Assembly (NCBI RefSeq): GCF_011369485.1
Contig: NZ_VXCA01000009.1
Location: 228,942 to 292,941, forward strand
Reading direction: 5' to 3'
Length of the DNA stretch: 64,000 nt
Source: Pseudomonas atagonensis
Lineage (GTDB): Bacteria; Pseudomonadota; Gammaproteobacteria; Pseudomonadales; Pseudomonadaceae
Shown here: positions 39,176 through 48,178 of the stretch, one piece after another
How positions within the stretch are numbered: position 1 is the stretch's first letter
Layout: every line of letters starts with the position of its first letter
The notes under the pieces: model-generated
The model's input: only the letters and a program-made list of their open reading frames with translations
Database searches by the model: none
Told to the model about the DNA's origin: nothing
Translations under genes and position numbers: made by a program

Positions 39176-40255
39176 ATGGAAAATAATCAGCCGATAATCA
39201 TCAAGCGCGTCAAGCGCATAGCCGGCGGGCATCACGGCGGGGCGTGGAAAATCGCCTTCGCCGACTTCGCCACGGCGATGATGGCGTTCTTCCTGGTGTT
39301 GTGGCTGCTGTCCACCGCAACGCCTGAGCAGAAGATCGCCATCGCCGGTTACTTCAAGGACCCGGTCGGCTTCTCCGAAAGCGGCACGCCGTACATCATC
39401 GATCTGGGCGGCACGCCGACGCTGGCGCCGGAAAACACCCTCAACCCCGAGGTGAAATCCCAGCCGCAACCGGACAAGGTCACGGTCGACACCGAACAGG
39501 TCGAGGGCATGGCCGAGCAGGTTGAGAAGGAACGTCTGGAACTGCTTTTGCAAGAACTGCAGAACAAGGTCGACGAGAACCCGCAACTGCAGAAATTCAA
39601 GGACCAGATCCTCTTCGAGATCACGCCGAACGGCTTGCGCATCCAGATCATGGACGCCGAGAACCGGCCGATGTTCGACTCCGGTTCCGCACGCCTGAAG
39701 CCGTACTTCGAAGACATCCTGCTGGCCATGGCCGACACCATCAAAGCGGTGCCGAACAAGATCAGCATCAGCGGCCACACCGACGCCAAGCCCTACGTTG
39801 GCAATGGCGATTTCGGCAACTGGGAGTTGTCGGCCAACCGTGCCAACGCCGCCCGGCGTGCGTTGGTGGCGGGCAGCTATCCGGATGCGCAAGTGGCGCG
39901 AGTGGTCGGTTACGCCTCGTCGGCGCTGTTCGACAAAGAGAACCCGTTCAACCCGGTCAACCGCCGCATCGACATCGTCGTCCTGACCAAGAAGGCGCAA
40001 GCCGCCATCGAAGGTTCGCAAGGTGCCGATCCGGCGAAACCGGCGGATCAAGGCCAGAACGGCGCCGCTCCGGCGACGCCGGTCGATCCGAACGCACTGC
40101 CGGCGGATCAGCAACCGGTGCCGGCACATGAGCTGCGCGAACGTTTGAACCTGTTCGACGACGCAGCGCCCAAACCGGCCGCACCGGGCAGTGCGGCGCC
40201 AAACCCGGAGCCTGCTGCTCCCGCCACTGCACCGGCTCCCGCGCCGAAACAGTGA
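39176..40255 (+). CDS. motB: Flagellar stator protein MotB
   Basis: Stator subunit anchored to peptidoglycan. The 359-residue protein has a basic cytoplasmic tail, one membrane helix with the proton-carrying Asp30 in FADFATAMMAFFLVLWLL, and a periplasmic OmpA-like domain (FDSGSARLKPYFEDIL, ISGHTDAKPY, NWELSANRANAARRAL, NRRIDIVVL). After the OmpA domain comes a 90-residue Pro/Ala-rich tail of low complexity (repeated APATP and PAAP words). Asp30 and the OmpA ligand residues are intact, so it should be functional. A terminator follows immediately. Confidence 0.96.
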   Translation: MENNQPIIIKRVKRIAGGHHGGAWKIAFADFATAMMAFFLVLWLLSTATPEQKIAIAGYFKDPVGFSESGTPYIIDLGGTPTLAPENTLNPEVKSQPQPDKVTVDTEQVEGMAEQVEKERLELLLQELQNKVDENPQLQKFKDQILFEITPNGLRIQIMDAENRPMFDSGSARLKPYFEDILLAMADTIKAVPNKISISGHTDAKPYVGNGDFGNWELSANRANAARRALVAGSYPDAQVARVVGYASSALFDKENPFNPVNRRIDIVVLTKKAQAAIEGSQGADPAKPADQGQNGAAPATPVDPNALPADQQPVPAHELRERLNLFDDAAPKPAAPGSAAPNPEPAAPATAPAPAPKQ

Positions 40256-40260
40256 CCCAC

Positions 40261-40290
40261 AAAAAAGCCGACAGCGATGTCGGCTTTTTT
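40261..40290. terminator. Bidirectional terminator after motB
   Basis: AAAAAAGCCGACA-gcga-TGTCGGCTTTTTT: a 13-bp perfect stem with A and T runs on both sides. It isolates motAB from the dinD gene. Confidence 0.95.
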
Positions 40291-40421
40291 GTGTCCAGCG
40301 ACGACTGGGCACACTTTTGATCAGCCTCTCACGGATAATCCCCGTCAGGTTGCTCACAGGTGTTTTGCTCGAAATGGCCAGCTATCTATTCAAAGCCTTC
40401 TAATCACAGGGAGTCGTGACG

Positions 40422-41273
40422 ATGGAAAATCAGACAATCTTTTCGCTGCAGCAGCAATTTGACGGATTGGCGCAACGGATTCCTGGCGAAGGTATCGAGT
40501 TCTGGTTCGCTCGCGAGCTGCAGGAACCACTGGGTTATGCTCGCTGGGAAAACTTTTTCACTGTTGTCCAGCGGGCGATAGCTTCGTGTGAGGCCACCGG
40601 CGTGGATGCCCTCGATCATTTTCGTGGCGTTACGAAATTGATCGACATTGGCAAAGGTGGGCAACGGGCCGTCGACGACTTCATGCTCACGCGTTATGCC
40701 TGCTATTTGATTGCGCAAAATGGCGATCCGCGTAAGCAGCCAATTGCCTTCGCTCAGAGCTATTTCGCACTACAAACGCGCAAGCAAGAGTTGATTGAAG
40801 ACCGCATGCGTTTGCAGGCCCGCTTCGATGCTCGTGATCGCTTGCGCGAATCGGAAAAAGAACTGTCGCAGAATATTTATGAACGAGGTGTCGATGATGA
40901 GGGTTTTGCCCGCATTCGATCCCGGGGAGATGCAGCGCTTTTCGGTGGGCAAACGACTCAAGCGATGAAGGATCACTACGGCATTATCAAGAGTCGGCCG
41001 CTTGCTGATTTTCTGCCTACATTGACAATCGCCGCGAAGAACCTAGCCACTGAAATGACTAATCACAATGTGCTTCAGGTTGATTTAAAGGGTGAGTCGG
41101 CCATTGCGCGGGAACATGTGCAGAACAATTTGAGTGTTCGCGACATGCTGGATCAGCGCGGAATAAAACCCGAGGAGCTCCCAGCTGAAGAAGACATTCG
41201 CAAGCTCGAACGCCGGGTTAAATCACAGGAAAAAAGCATTGCCAAACAGGCGCCGAAGTTACCAGCCGAATGA
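40422..41273 (+). CDS. dinD: DNA damage-inducible protein D (DinD-like)
   Basis: A 283-residue protein matching E. coli DinD in length and pattern: LAQRIPGEGIEFWFARELQ, YARWENFFTVVQRAI, FRGVTKLIDIGKGGQRAVDD, RYACYLIAQNGDPRK and IYERGVDDEGFARIRSRGDAALF. E. coli DinD is LexA-regulated and inhibits RecA strand exchange (established there). Read from ATG 40422 with GGGAG (40409-40413). I found no CTG-N10-CAG LexA site upstream, so SOS control is not shown. It is more AT-rich than its neighbours and sits singly between motB and rsgA, adjacent genes in P. aeruginosa (recalled), so it is probably acquired. A terminator follows. Confidence 0.85.
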   Translation: MENQTIFSLQQQFDGLAQRIPGEGIEFWFARELQEPLGYARWENFFTVVQRAIASCEATGVDALDHFRGVTKLIDIGKGGQRAVDDFMLTRYACYLIAQNGDPRKQPIAFAQSYFALQTRKQELIEDRMRLQARFDARDRLRESEKELSQNIYERGVDDEGFARIRSRGDAALFGGQTTQAMKDHYGIIKSRPLADFLPTLTIAAKNLATEMTNHNVLQVDLKGESAIAREHVQNNLSVRDMLDQRGIKPEELPAEEDIRKLERRVKSQEKSIAKQAPKLPAE

Positions 41274-41312
41274 TTTTAAGAAGTCCGTTGGAGTGATCGC
41301 ATTGATAAGCAA

Positions 41313-41339
41313 AAGCCGCAGTCACCTGCGGCTTTTTTT
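41313..41339. terminator. Terminator after dinD
   Basis: AAGCCGCAG-tcac-CTGCGGCTTTTTTT: a 9-bp stem with a 7-T run on the plus strand; the complementary A run (AAAA) makes it partly bidirectional for rsgA. Confidence 0.93.
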
Positions 41340-41381
41340 GATCTGACGCTTTCCCAGCGCCAGCCTTACTGGCGATGTTGT

Positions 41382-42413
41382 TTAGTAACCGTTTTCCGGC
41401 AGGCTGGCGATGATTGAGCGGTAGCTGTTCATCCGTTGCTGCTGCACGCGGCCGTCTTCCAGAGCCTTGAGCAGGGCGCAGCCCGGTTCGCGGTCGTGTT
41501 TGCAGTCGCGGAAGCGGCAGGTGCCGAGCAGGTCGTTGAACTCGATGAAGCCGGCTTCTACATCGGCACGGCTGACGTGGCCGAGACCGAATTCACGGAT
41601 ACCCGGGGAGTCGATCAGCTCGCCGCCGCCCGGGAAGTGGAACAGGCGCGCGGTGGTCGTAGTGTGCGTGCCCTGGCCGGACAGTTCGGACAGCGGGCCG
41701 ACGCGGGTTTCAACGTCCGGCAGCAGGCTGTTGACCAGCGACGACTTGCCGACGCCGGACTGGCCGACGAATACGCTGATGCGTCCGTCTAGCTGCTGCT
41801 GCAACTGTTCCATGCCATTGCCGTGGTGCGCGGACACTTCCAGTACCGGATAACCCAAGGTGCGGTAAACGGCCAGCAGCGCATTGAGCGCCGGCGCGTT
41901 CTGCTCGTCGATCAAGTCGAATTTGTTCAGCAGCAACAGCGGACGGATGCCGGCGTGCTCGGCTGCGACCAGATAGCGGTCGATCAGGTTGGCGTGCGGT
42001 TCGGGCAGCGGGGCGAAGACGATGACGATCATGTCGACGTTGGCGGCCACCGGTTTGAGCTGACCACGGCTGTCCGGGCGGCACAGTTCGGTGGTGCGCG
42101 GCAGTTGCGCGACGATCACGCCGATGCCCTGATTGCCGGCACGCCAGACTACCTGGTCGCCGGTCACCAGCGCTGGCAGGTTGGCGCGCAGGTGGCAACG
42201 GAACACCTGGCCGGCGAGTTCGCCGTCCTTGGCCTCGACCTCGACCTGCACACCGAAGTGAGCGATCACCAGACCGTGTTGCTCAGGGCCAAGGTCACCG
42301 CCCTCCAGGGCTTCGACAGCCGAGGATTCGCGTTTGGCGGCGCGGGCAGCGCGTTCGCCCTGAATCTTTTCGATGCGCCAGTTTTGACGACGATTGAGTT
42401 GGCGTTTGGCCAT
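41382..42413 (-). CDS. rsgA: Small ribosomal subunit biogenesis GTPase RsgA
   Basis: Circularly permuted GTPase that checks 30S subunit maturation. The 343-residue protein has an N-terminal OB fold, then the motif order G4 (LLLNKFDL), G1 ([12 protein letters not shown]), G3 (DSPGIREF), the permuted arrangement specific to RsgA. The C-terminal zinc knuckle [14 protein letters not shown] is intact. The N-terminus is Arg/Lys rich, suited to rRNA binding. Divergent from orn across 107 nt. Confidence 0.96.
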   Translation of the reverse strand: MAKRQLNRRQNWRIEKIQGERAARAAKRESSAVEALEGGDLGPEQHGLVIAHFGVQVEVEAKDGELAGQVFRCHLRANLPALVTGDQVVWRAGNQGIGVIVAQLPRTTELCRPDSRGQLKPVAANVDMIVIVFAPLPEPHANLIDRYLVAAEHAGIRPLLLLNKFDLIDEQNAPALNALLAVYRTLGYPVLEVSAHHGNGMEQLQQQLDGRISVFVGQSGVGKSSLVNSLLPDVETRVGPLSELSGQGTHTTTTARLFHFPGGGELIDSPGIREFGLGHVSRADVEAGFIEFNDLLGTCRFRDCKHDREPGCALLKALEDGRVQQQRMNSYRSIIASLPENGY

Positions 42414-42520
42414 GGGTGTTCCGTCTGAAGAATGCAGCGATTAGGTAAAACGGCCGCGAGTTTAGCACGCCCGGGCATCGGCCTAGGCTAAACTGCGCAG
42501 CATTGCCTAGGAGCCCGAAT

Positions 42521-43063
42521 ATGCAAAACCCGCAGAATCTGATCTGGATCGACCTGGAAATGACCGGCCTCGATCCGGATAACGACGTGATCATCGAAAT
42601 GGCCACCATCGTCACCGACAGTGATCTGAACACCTTGGCCGAAGGCCCGGTGATCGCCATCCATCACAGCGACGAAGTCCTCGCGCGTATGGACGAGTGG
42701 AATACCCGCACCCACGGCAACTCCGGCCTGACCCAGCGCGTGCGCGACAGCCGCATCAGCATGGCCGAAGCCGAAGCTGAAACCATCGCCTTCCTGGAGA
42801 AGTGGGTGCCGAAGGGCAAGTCGCCGATCTGCGGCAACAGCATCTGCCAGGATCGCCGCTTCCTTTATACCCACATGAAGGCGCTGGAAAGCTACTTCCA
42901 TTACCGCAACCTCGACGTCTCGACGCTCAAGGAACTGGCCGCGCGCTGGGCGCCAGACGTACGCGACAGCTTCAAGAAGGGCAGCACTCACCTGGCGCTG
43001 GACGACATTCGCGAATCGATCGCCGAGCTGCAGCATTACCGCAAGCACTTCATCAAGTTCTGA
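42521..43063 (+). CDS. orn: Oligoribonuclease
   Basis: DEDDh 3'-5' exonuclease that degrades 2-5 nt RNAs and pGpG, the product of c-di-GMP turnover. The 180 residues include IDLEMTGLD (Asp-Glu), an internal SICQDRRFL exonuclease motif, and the catalytic [13 protein letters not shown] 42521 follows AGGAG (42509-42513) by 7 nt; the frame open to 42503 is less likely. Divergent from rsgA. Confidence 0.96.
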   Translation: MQNPQNLIWIDLEMTGLDPDNDVIIEMATIVTDSDLNTLAEGPVIAIHHSDEVLARMDEWNTRTHGNSGLTQRVRDSRISMAEAEAETIAFLEKWVPKGKSPICGNSICQDRRFLYTHMKALESYFHYRNLDVSTLKELAARWAPDVRDSFKKGSTHLALDDIRESIAELQHYRKHFIKF

Positions 43064-43086
43064 TTGGGCGGTGTCTGCCCTGACGT

Positions 43087-43157
43087 CTTCGCGAGAAAGC
43101 CCGCTCCCACCCTTTGGAATGCGTTCCCCCTGTGGGTGCGGGCTTGCTCGCGAAGAG
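43087..43157. repeat. REP pair, class A (divergent units)
   Basis: CTTCGCGAGAAAGCCCGCTC at 43087 and GTGGGTGCGGGCTTGCTCGC at 43132 face each other across 21 nt. Both units carry single-base differences from the class A copies at 11248 and 22357 (AAAGCC, GGGTGC). Confidence 0.85.
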
Positions 43158-43268
43158 GGCGTCAGATTCTCCGGAAGATTCCAATCAGAAATGCAGCCCG
43201 GAGCACGCCCCCTTCTGGTGCGGCGCCGAAATGGCTAGACTGCGCGCCTTCCTGCCTGGATCGCCATC

Positions 43269-43880
43269 ATGTTGCTGATGCTCTACCTCGTCGCCATTAC
43301 TGCCGAAGCCATGACTGGCGCGTTGTCTGCGGGCCGTCGCGGCATGGACTGGTTCGGTGTGGTGCTGATCGCCTGCGTCACGGCACTGGGCGGTGGTTCG
43401 GTGCGCGACGTGCTGCTCGGGCACTACCCGCTGACGTGGGTCAAACACCCGGAGTACCTGGTGCTGACTTCGGTGGCGGCGATGTTCACCGTGTTCACCG
43501 CACGCTGGATGCGCCACCTGCGCTCGCTGTTTCTGGTGCTCGACGCGGTCGGTCTGGTGGCCTTTACCCTGATCGGCTGCATGACCGCGCTGGAAATGGG
43601 CCACGGCATGCTGGTGGCCTCGGTCAGTGGCGTGATCACTGGCGTGTTCGGCGGCATCCTGCGCGACATCTTCTGCAACGACATCCCGCTGATCTTCCGC
43701 CGTGAGCTGTACGCCAGCGTTTCCTTCGCGGCCGCGTGGTGCTACATGTTGTGCCTGTATCTGAACGTGCCGAGCGAACAGGCGATTCTGATTACCCTGT
43801 TCGGCGGATTTCTATTGCGCCTGCTGGCGATTCGTTTCCACTGGGAAATGCCGAAGTTCGTTTACAACGACGCGCCTTGA
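43269..43880 (+). CDS. TRIC/YadS-type cation channel family protein
   Basis: A 203-residue inner-membrane protein built of seven hydrophobic helices. The two repeated signatures of the TRIC (UPF0126/YadS) fold are visible: TALGGGSVRDVLLG in the first half and ITGVFGGILRDIFCNDIP in the second, each a glycine-rich half-helix followed by the conserved Arg-Asp. These proteins form trimeric channels in prokaryotic homologues; physiological ion and role here are unknown. It lies between orn and the Fic gene; the palindrome at 43946 follows 65 nt later. Confidence 0.88.
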   Translation: MLLMLYLVAITAEAMTGALSAGRRGMDWFGVVLIACVTALGGGSVRDVLLGHYPLTWVKHPEYLVLTSVAAMFTVFTARWMRHLRSLFLVLDAVGLVAFTLIGCMTALEMGHGMLVASVSGVITGVFGGILRDIFCNDIPLIFRRELYASVSFAAAWCYMLCLYLNVPSEQAILITLFGGFLLRLLAIRFHWEMPKFVYNDAP

Positions 43881-43927
43881 TCGACATGCTGTCGCGAAAT
43901 GTCCTGTTTAGATTGTTGAATAGTTGG

Positions 43928-43999
43928 TGGCATGTAAATAGGGTAAAAATGGCATAAACGGGGTATTTAAAGTTTTAAATACCCCGTTTATGCCATTTT
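43928..43999. promoter_or_regulatory. 54-nt near-perfect palindrome plus a third half-site upstream of fic
   Basis: Left arm 43946-43971, two-base spacer, right arm 43974-43999: 26 of 26 bases pair. The core TGGCATAAACGGGGTA (43950-43965) recurs inverted as TACCCCGTTTATGCCA (43980-43995), and an imperfect direct copy TGGCATGTAAATAGGGTA lies at 43928-43945. This looks like an operator array or a mobile-element end, or a terminator for the upstream channel gene; the right arm ends 27 nt before the fic ATG. Confidence 0.75.
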
Positions 44000-44025
44000 G
44001 TCCCCCTTTTAGCAGGTCATTTCGA

Positions 44026-45072
44026 ATGCGCTCCCTTCATCCAGAGTTTCTCGCTGCTTTGCGCTTTAACGGATTGCAGATCTCGACGTTGCGGGCGTTG
44101 GGAGAGTTCCGAGGCAAGCAAAAACTATTCATCGCGCAATCGCCTCAGGTTTTAGACGATCTGAAACAACTTGCCGTGATCGAATCCACGGAATCATCCA
44201 GCCGTCTTGAGGGAGTGACCGTAGCGCCCGCTCGCTTGAAATCGCTAATGAGCAAAACCACCGATCCTCAAAGTCGATCCGAGCAGGAAATTGCGGGTTA
44301 TCGGGATGCGCTGGCGCTCATCCATGAAGCTGCTGAGGACATGCCTTTTTCTGAAGGTGTCCTAAGGCAATTGCACGGTTTGCTTTACCGCTATTTACCC
44401 CAATCGGGTGGCGACTGGAAAGCGACAAACAATGACATCATCGAACGCAATCCCGACGGGACATCGCGGATTCGTTTTCAACCAGTGGCTGCGCATTTAA
44501 CCCCTATAGCGATGAATGAATTGCTGATGCATTACCATCAAGCTGCGCAGCAAAATCTGGCTGACCCTCTCGTCCTGATACCGCTCACCATTCTGGACTT
44601 TCTGTGCATCCATCCTTTCTCGGACGGCAATGGCCGCGTTGCTCGTCTGCTGACTTTGTTACTGCTCTACCAGTTCGATTATCGAGTCGGGCGTTTTATA
44701 AGTCTTGAGCGGATATTTGAAGAGTCAAAAGAGGGTTATTACGAGACGTTGGAAATTAGCTCTCAACGGTGGCATGAGGGCACGCACGACGTACAACCAT
44801 GGATGGATTATTTCTGGGGTGCATTACTTCGAGCGTACAAGGAGTTCGAAGACCGGGTGGGCACGATAGATAATCGACGAGGCGGAAAAAGTGATCGAGT
44901 CAGAGAGCTAGTCTTGAGCAGAAACCTGTCGTTCTCGATTACAGATATTGAGGAGTCTTGTCCGGGAGTGAGCCGAGACACAGTACGTTCGGTTTTGCGC
45001 GCCCTGAAGGCCGACGGATTGATTGAGCCGACCGGTAAAGGACGTAGCGCGAAATGGAGAAAACCAGTCTGA
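44026..45072 (+). CDS. Fic-domain AMP-transferase with C-terminal winged helix (class II)
   Basis: A 348-residue Fic enzyme of the standalone class II type. The Fic motif HPFSDGNGRVAR (His196 catalytic) is complete, and the N-terminal inhibitory helix carries SSRLEG, matching (S/T)xxxE(G/N) with Glu62, so the protein should hold itself off until relieved. The C-terminal 60 residues (SDRVRELVLSRNLSFSITD, then GVSRDTVRSVLRALKADGLI) form a winged helix-turn-helix. Related full-length proteins such as SoFic share this architecture. Start chosen at ATG 44026 (MRSLHPEF); 43990 lies inside the palindrome. More AT-rich than neighbours, single insert, no antitoxin gene beside it. Confidence 0.9.
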   Translation: MRSLHPEFLAALRFNGLQISTLRALGEFRGKQKLFIAQSPQVLDDLKQLAVIESTESSSRLEGVTVAPARLKSLMSKTTDPQSRSEQEIAGYRDALALIHEAAEDMPFSEGVLRQLHGLLYRYLPQSGGDWKATNNDIIERNPDGTSRIRFQPVAAHLTPIAMNELLMHYHQAAQQNLADPLVLIPLTILDFLCIHPFSDGNGRVARLLTLLLLYQFDYRVGRFISLERIFEESKEGYYETLEISSQRWHEGTHDVQPWMDYFWGALLRAYKEFEDRVGTIDNRRGGKSDRVRELVLSRNLSFSITDIEESCPGVSRDTVRSVLRALKADGLIEPTGKGRSAKWRKPV

Positions 45073-45086
45073 GCTCAGCGATAACG

Positions 45087-46157
45087 TTAGCTGCTGCGCT
45101 CGGCGTGCTGCTTCAACGCCCACTCCACATGCTCGCGTACCAGCTCTGACGGATAGTCGCGGCGCGCCTTCAACGCCTCCAGCACCGGAATGCTTGACGG
45201 CGCATTGCCCAGTCCCACGGCCAGATTGCGCAACCAGCGCTCATAACCGGCACGGCGCAGTGGCGAGCCTTCGGTGCTGCTGAGGAACTTGTCCTCATCC
45301 CACATGAACAGTTCGGCCAGTTCGGCATTGTCCAGATTGTGTCGCGGCTTGAAGTCGCTTTCGCCGGAGGGTCGGGCGAAGCGGTTCCACGGGCAGACGA
45401 TCTGGCAGTCATCGCAGCCGAACACGCGATTGCCGATCAACGGGCGCAGGTCTTCGGGGATGGCGTTTTTCAGTTCGATGGTCAGATAGGAAATGCAGCG
45501 TCGCGCATCCAGCACATAGGGGCCGACGAAGGCGTTGGTCGGGCAGATGTCGAGACATGCGGTGCAGCGGCCGCAATGTTCGCTGCTGTACGGATCATCC
45601 ACTGGCAGCGGCAGGTCGACGAACAGTTCGCTGAGAAAGAAATAGCTGCCGGCCTTGCGGTTCAGCACCAGCGTGTTTTTACCGATCCAGCCCAGCCCGG
45701 CCTGTTCGGCGATGGCTTTTTCCAGCACCGGGGCACTGTCGACAAAGGCGCGAAAACCGAACGGGCCGATCTCGGACTGAATCCTGTCGGCCAATTGTTG
45801 AACGCGTTTACGGATCAATTTGTGGTAATCGCGGCCCAAGGCATAACGCGATACGTAGGCTTTTTCCGGTTCGGCCAGGCGTTTGGCCATTTCGGTATCG
45901 CCGGGCAGGTAGTCCATGCGCAGCGAAACCACGCGCAAAGTGCCGGGAACCAGTTCTTCGGGGTGCGAGCGTTTGCTGCCGTGGGCGCCCATGTAGTCCA
46001 TTTCGCCGTGGTAGCCGGCGGCGAGCCAGCGCTCCAGGTGCTGCTCATGCTCGGCGAGATCGAGGCCGCTGATGCCGACTTGCTGAAAGCCCAGTTCGCG
46101 CCCCCAATCCTTGATCGATTGGGCGAGGGCGGGCAGGTCTGTGGTGATGGCGGACAT
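45087..46157 (-). CDS. queG: Epoxyqueuosine reductase QueG
   Basis: Last step of queuosine synthesis: reduces epoxyqueuosine in tRNA, using cobalamin and two [4Fe-4S] clusters. The 356-residue protein has CGRCTACLDICP and later CDDCQIVCPWN, the two ferredoxin-type cluster motifs, and a cobalamin-binding N-terminal domain. A C-terminal HEAT-like repeat (RRAGYERWLRNLAVGLGN) is normal for the family. ATG 46157 chosen (MSAITTDLP); the longer frame would overlap the nnr promoter region. Divergent from nnr by 63 nt. Confidence 0.95.
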   Translation of the reverse strand: MSAITTDLPALAQSIKDWGRELGFQQVGISGLDLAEHEQHLERWLAAGYHGEMDYMGAHGSKRSHPEELVPGTLRVVSLRMDYLPGDTEMAKRLAEPEKAYVSRYALGRDYHKLIRKRVQQLADRIQSEIGPFGFRAFVDSAPVLEKAIAEQAGLGWIGKNTLVLNRKAGSYFFLSELFVDLPLPVDDPYSSEHCGRCTACLDICPTNAFVGPYVLDARRCISYLTIELKNAIPEDLRPLIGNRVFGCDDCQIVCPWNRFARPSGESDFKPRHNLDNAELAELFMWDEDKFLSSTEGSPLRRAGYERWLRNLAVGLGNAPSSIPVLEALKARRDYPSELVREHVEWALKQHAERSS

Positions 46158-46220
46158 GAGGCGAGAGAAACCGGAGCTGAGGTGCGTATAATTCTGCCAG
46201 ACATCGGAGCCCGAAGACGC

Positions 46221-47720
46221 ATGCCGCACACGAAAGATGAATTACCCGACGCGCTGTACCGCGCCGCACAGGTGCGCGAACTCGATGCGCGGCTGATCGC
46301 TGCCGGCACGCCGGGCTTCGAATTGATGCAGCGGGCGGCGCGCGCAACCTGGCGCGCGCTGGTGCGGCAATGGCCGACAGCCAATGAGCTGACCGTGCTG
46401 GCGGGGCGTGGCAACAATGCAGGTGACGGTTATCTGGTCGCGGCGCTGGCGCTTCGGGCTGGCTGGACGGTTCAGGTGTTGGCGGTCGGTGACCCGCAGC
46501 GTTTACAGGGTGACGCCGCGCTGGCCCATTCCGAGGCGTTGGCTGAAGGCGTCACCGTGCAGGGCTGGAGTGCGCAAAGCGAACTGCACGGTGTCATCGT
46601 CGATGCCTTGCTGGGCACAGGCCTGAGCGGTGAGGTGCGCGAACCGTATGCGTCAGCCATCAATGCAATCAACGCCAGCGGCTTGCCCGTTACCGCAGTC
46701 GATATTCCCTCTGGGCTGTGCGCGGATACCGGTCGGGTATTGGCTGTCGCGGTGCGCGCCGACCTGACGGTGACCTTTATTGGCCTGAAGCCTGGACTGT
46801 TCACCGGCGACGCGGCGGATCATGTGGGTGACATGGTATTCAACGATCTGCAAGCCACGGCCGAAACCTATCGTGACATTCCTGTCAGTGCTCGACGCCT
46901 GAACACGGCTAATCTGCCGCGTCTGACTGCGCGTGCACCGACCGCACACAAAGGTCGATTCGGCCATGTGCTGCTGATCGGCGGCGATCACGGTTTCGGT
47001 GGGGCGATCCTGCTGAGTGCCGAGATGGCCTTGCGCAGTGGCGCGGGCATGGTTTCGCTGGCCACTCGCCCGGAGCATGTCCCGGCGGCGCTGACTCGCG
47101 TGCCGGAAACGATGGCGCTCGGTGTGTCCTCGGCCAATCAGTTGATGGGATTGCTGGAAAAGGTTTCGGTGCTCGTCGTCGGGCCGGGGCTGGGGCAGGC
47201 GAGTTGGGGGCGGGCGTTATTGTCTGCTGCGGCCAACGCGCCCTTGCCGCAAGTCTGGGACGCGGACGCGTTGAACCTGTTGGCGAGTGGTTTCGTCAGC
47301 CTGCCCAAGGACTGCGTGATCACTCCGCATCCGGGCGAGGCGGGGCGTTTGCTGGGAATCAGCACCGCGCAAGTGCAGGCCGATCGTCCTGCTGCGGCAT
47401 TCGCATTGAGCAAAAAATATACAGCGGTGGTGGTGCTCAAGGGTGCCGGCAGCCTGATCGCCCATCCCGATGGGCGTCTGGCGTTGTGTCATCAGGGCCA
47501 TCCGGCCATGGCCACTGCCGGTCTCGGCGATGTGCTGGCGGGTTTGACCGGCGCGTTGCTGGCGCAAGGCATGGACGGCTTTGATGCCGCGTGTCTGGCC
47601 GTCTGGCTGCATGCCAATGCAGGAATGCAACAAGGTAAATTCGGCCGTGGGTTGGCGGCCAGTGATCTGATTCCAGCCATTCGTCAGTTGTTGGAGGAGC
47701 ATGCACCGTGTCTGAAGTAA
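46221..47720 (+). CDS. nnr: Bifunctional NAD(P)HX epimerase/dehydratase
   Basis: Repairs hydrated NAD(P)H. The 499-residue fusion has an N-terminal NAD(P)HX epimerase domain (about 1-215; GRGNNAGDGYLVA, VDALLGTGLSGEVREPY) and a C-terminal ADP-dependent dehydratase domain (ribokinase-like; LIGGDHGFGGAI, VVGPGLGQ, CVITPHPGEAGRLL and GHPAMATAGLGDVLAG). The frame stays open upstream to 45339 across queG in antisense, but the family begins at ATG 46221 (MPHTKDELPDALY). Overlaps tsaE by 13 nt, so coupled to it. Confidence 0.94.
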   Translation: MPHTKDELPDALYRAAQVRELDARLIAAGTPGFELMQRAARATWRALVRQWPTANELTVLAGRGNNAGDGYLVAALALRAGWTVQVLAVGDPQRLQGDAALAHSEALAEGVTVQGWSAQSELHGVIVDALLGTGLSGEVREPYASAINAINASGLPVTAVDIPSGLCADTGRVLAVAVRADLTVTFIGLKPGLFTGDAADHVGDMVFNDLQATAETYRDIPVSARRLNTANLPRLTARAPTAHKGRFGHVLLIGGDHGFGGAILLSAEMALRSGAGMVSLATRPEHVPAALTRVPETMALGVSSANQLMGLLEKVSVLVVGPGLGQASWGRALLSAAANAPLPQVWDADALNLLASGFVSLPKDCVITPHPGEAGRLLGISTAQVQADRPAAAFALSKKYTAVVVLKGAGSLIAHPDGRLALCHQGHPAMATAGLGDVLAGLTGALLAQGMDGFDAACLAVWLHANAGMQQGKFGRGLAASDLIPAIRQLLEEHAPCLK

Positions 47721-48178
47721 CCCTGTACCTGGCCGATGAACAGGCCATGAGCGACTTTGGCGCACGGATCGCCCGCGTTACCCAAGGCCATGGCCTGATT
47801 TTCCTCGAGGGTAATCTGGGCATGGGTAAAACCACGCTGTCACGAGGGATCATTCGTGGCCTGGGGCATGTCGGGGCGGTAAAGAGTCCGACATTCACGT
47901 TGGTCGAACCCTACGAAATCGGTGACATTCGCGCCTTTCATTTCGACCTGTATCGCTTGGTCGATCCGGAGGAGCTGGAGTTTCTCGGCATCCGCGACTA
48001 TTTCGAAGATGACGCGCTGTGCCTGATCGAGTGGCCCGATAAAGGTGCAGGCTTTTTGCCAAAGCCTGACCTGACCATTACCATTAGCCCGCAAGACAGC
48101 GGGCGTTCGCTGAAAATTTTATCCCAGAGCTCGCGTGGCGAGGCCTGGTGTGCCGCTTTGGCATTGGAATCCAATTAA
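47708..48178 (+). CDS. tsaE: tRNA t6A37 threonylcarbamoyladenosine synthesis ATPase TsaE
   Basis: ATPase of the TsaBDE complex that makes t6A37 in ANN-decoding tRNAs. The 156-residue protein has the P-loop GNLGMGKTTLSRG and the family pattern SPTFTLVEPYEIGDIRAFHFDLYRL. GTG start at 47708 overlaps the nnr stop by 13 nt, and amiB begins immediately after its TAA: the classic nnr-tsaE-amiB order. Confidence 0.94.
   Translation: MSEVTLYLADEQAMSDFGARIARVTQGHGLIFLEGNLGMGKTTLSRGIIRGLGHVGAVKSPTFTLVEPYEIGDIRAFHFDLYRLVDPEELEFLGIRDYFEDDALCLIEWPDKGAGFLPKPDLTITISPQDSGRSLKILSQSSRGEAWCAALALESN

Noticed and set aside
40291..40421. A LexA box in front of dinD.
   Set aside because: No CTG-N10-CAG or close variant was found on either strand in this interval.
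40422..45072. dinD and fic as parts of one genomic island.
   Set aside because: They are separated by core genes rsgA, orn and a TRIC gene with no integrase, direct repeats or tRNA.
46221..46221. A start for nnr far upstream, at 45339.
   Set aside because: That extension runs antisense through queG and lacks family similarity; homologues begin at MPHTKDELPDALY.
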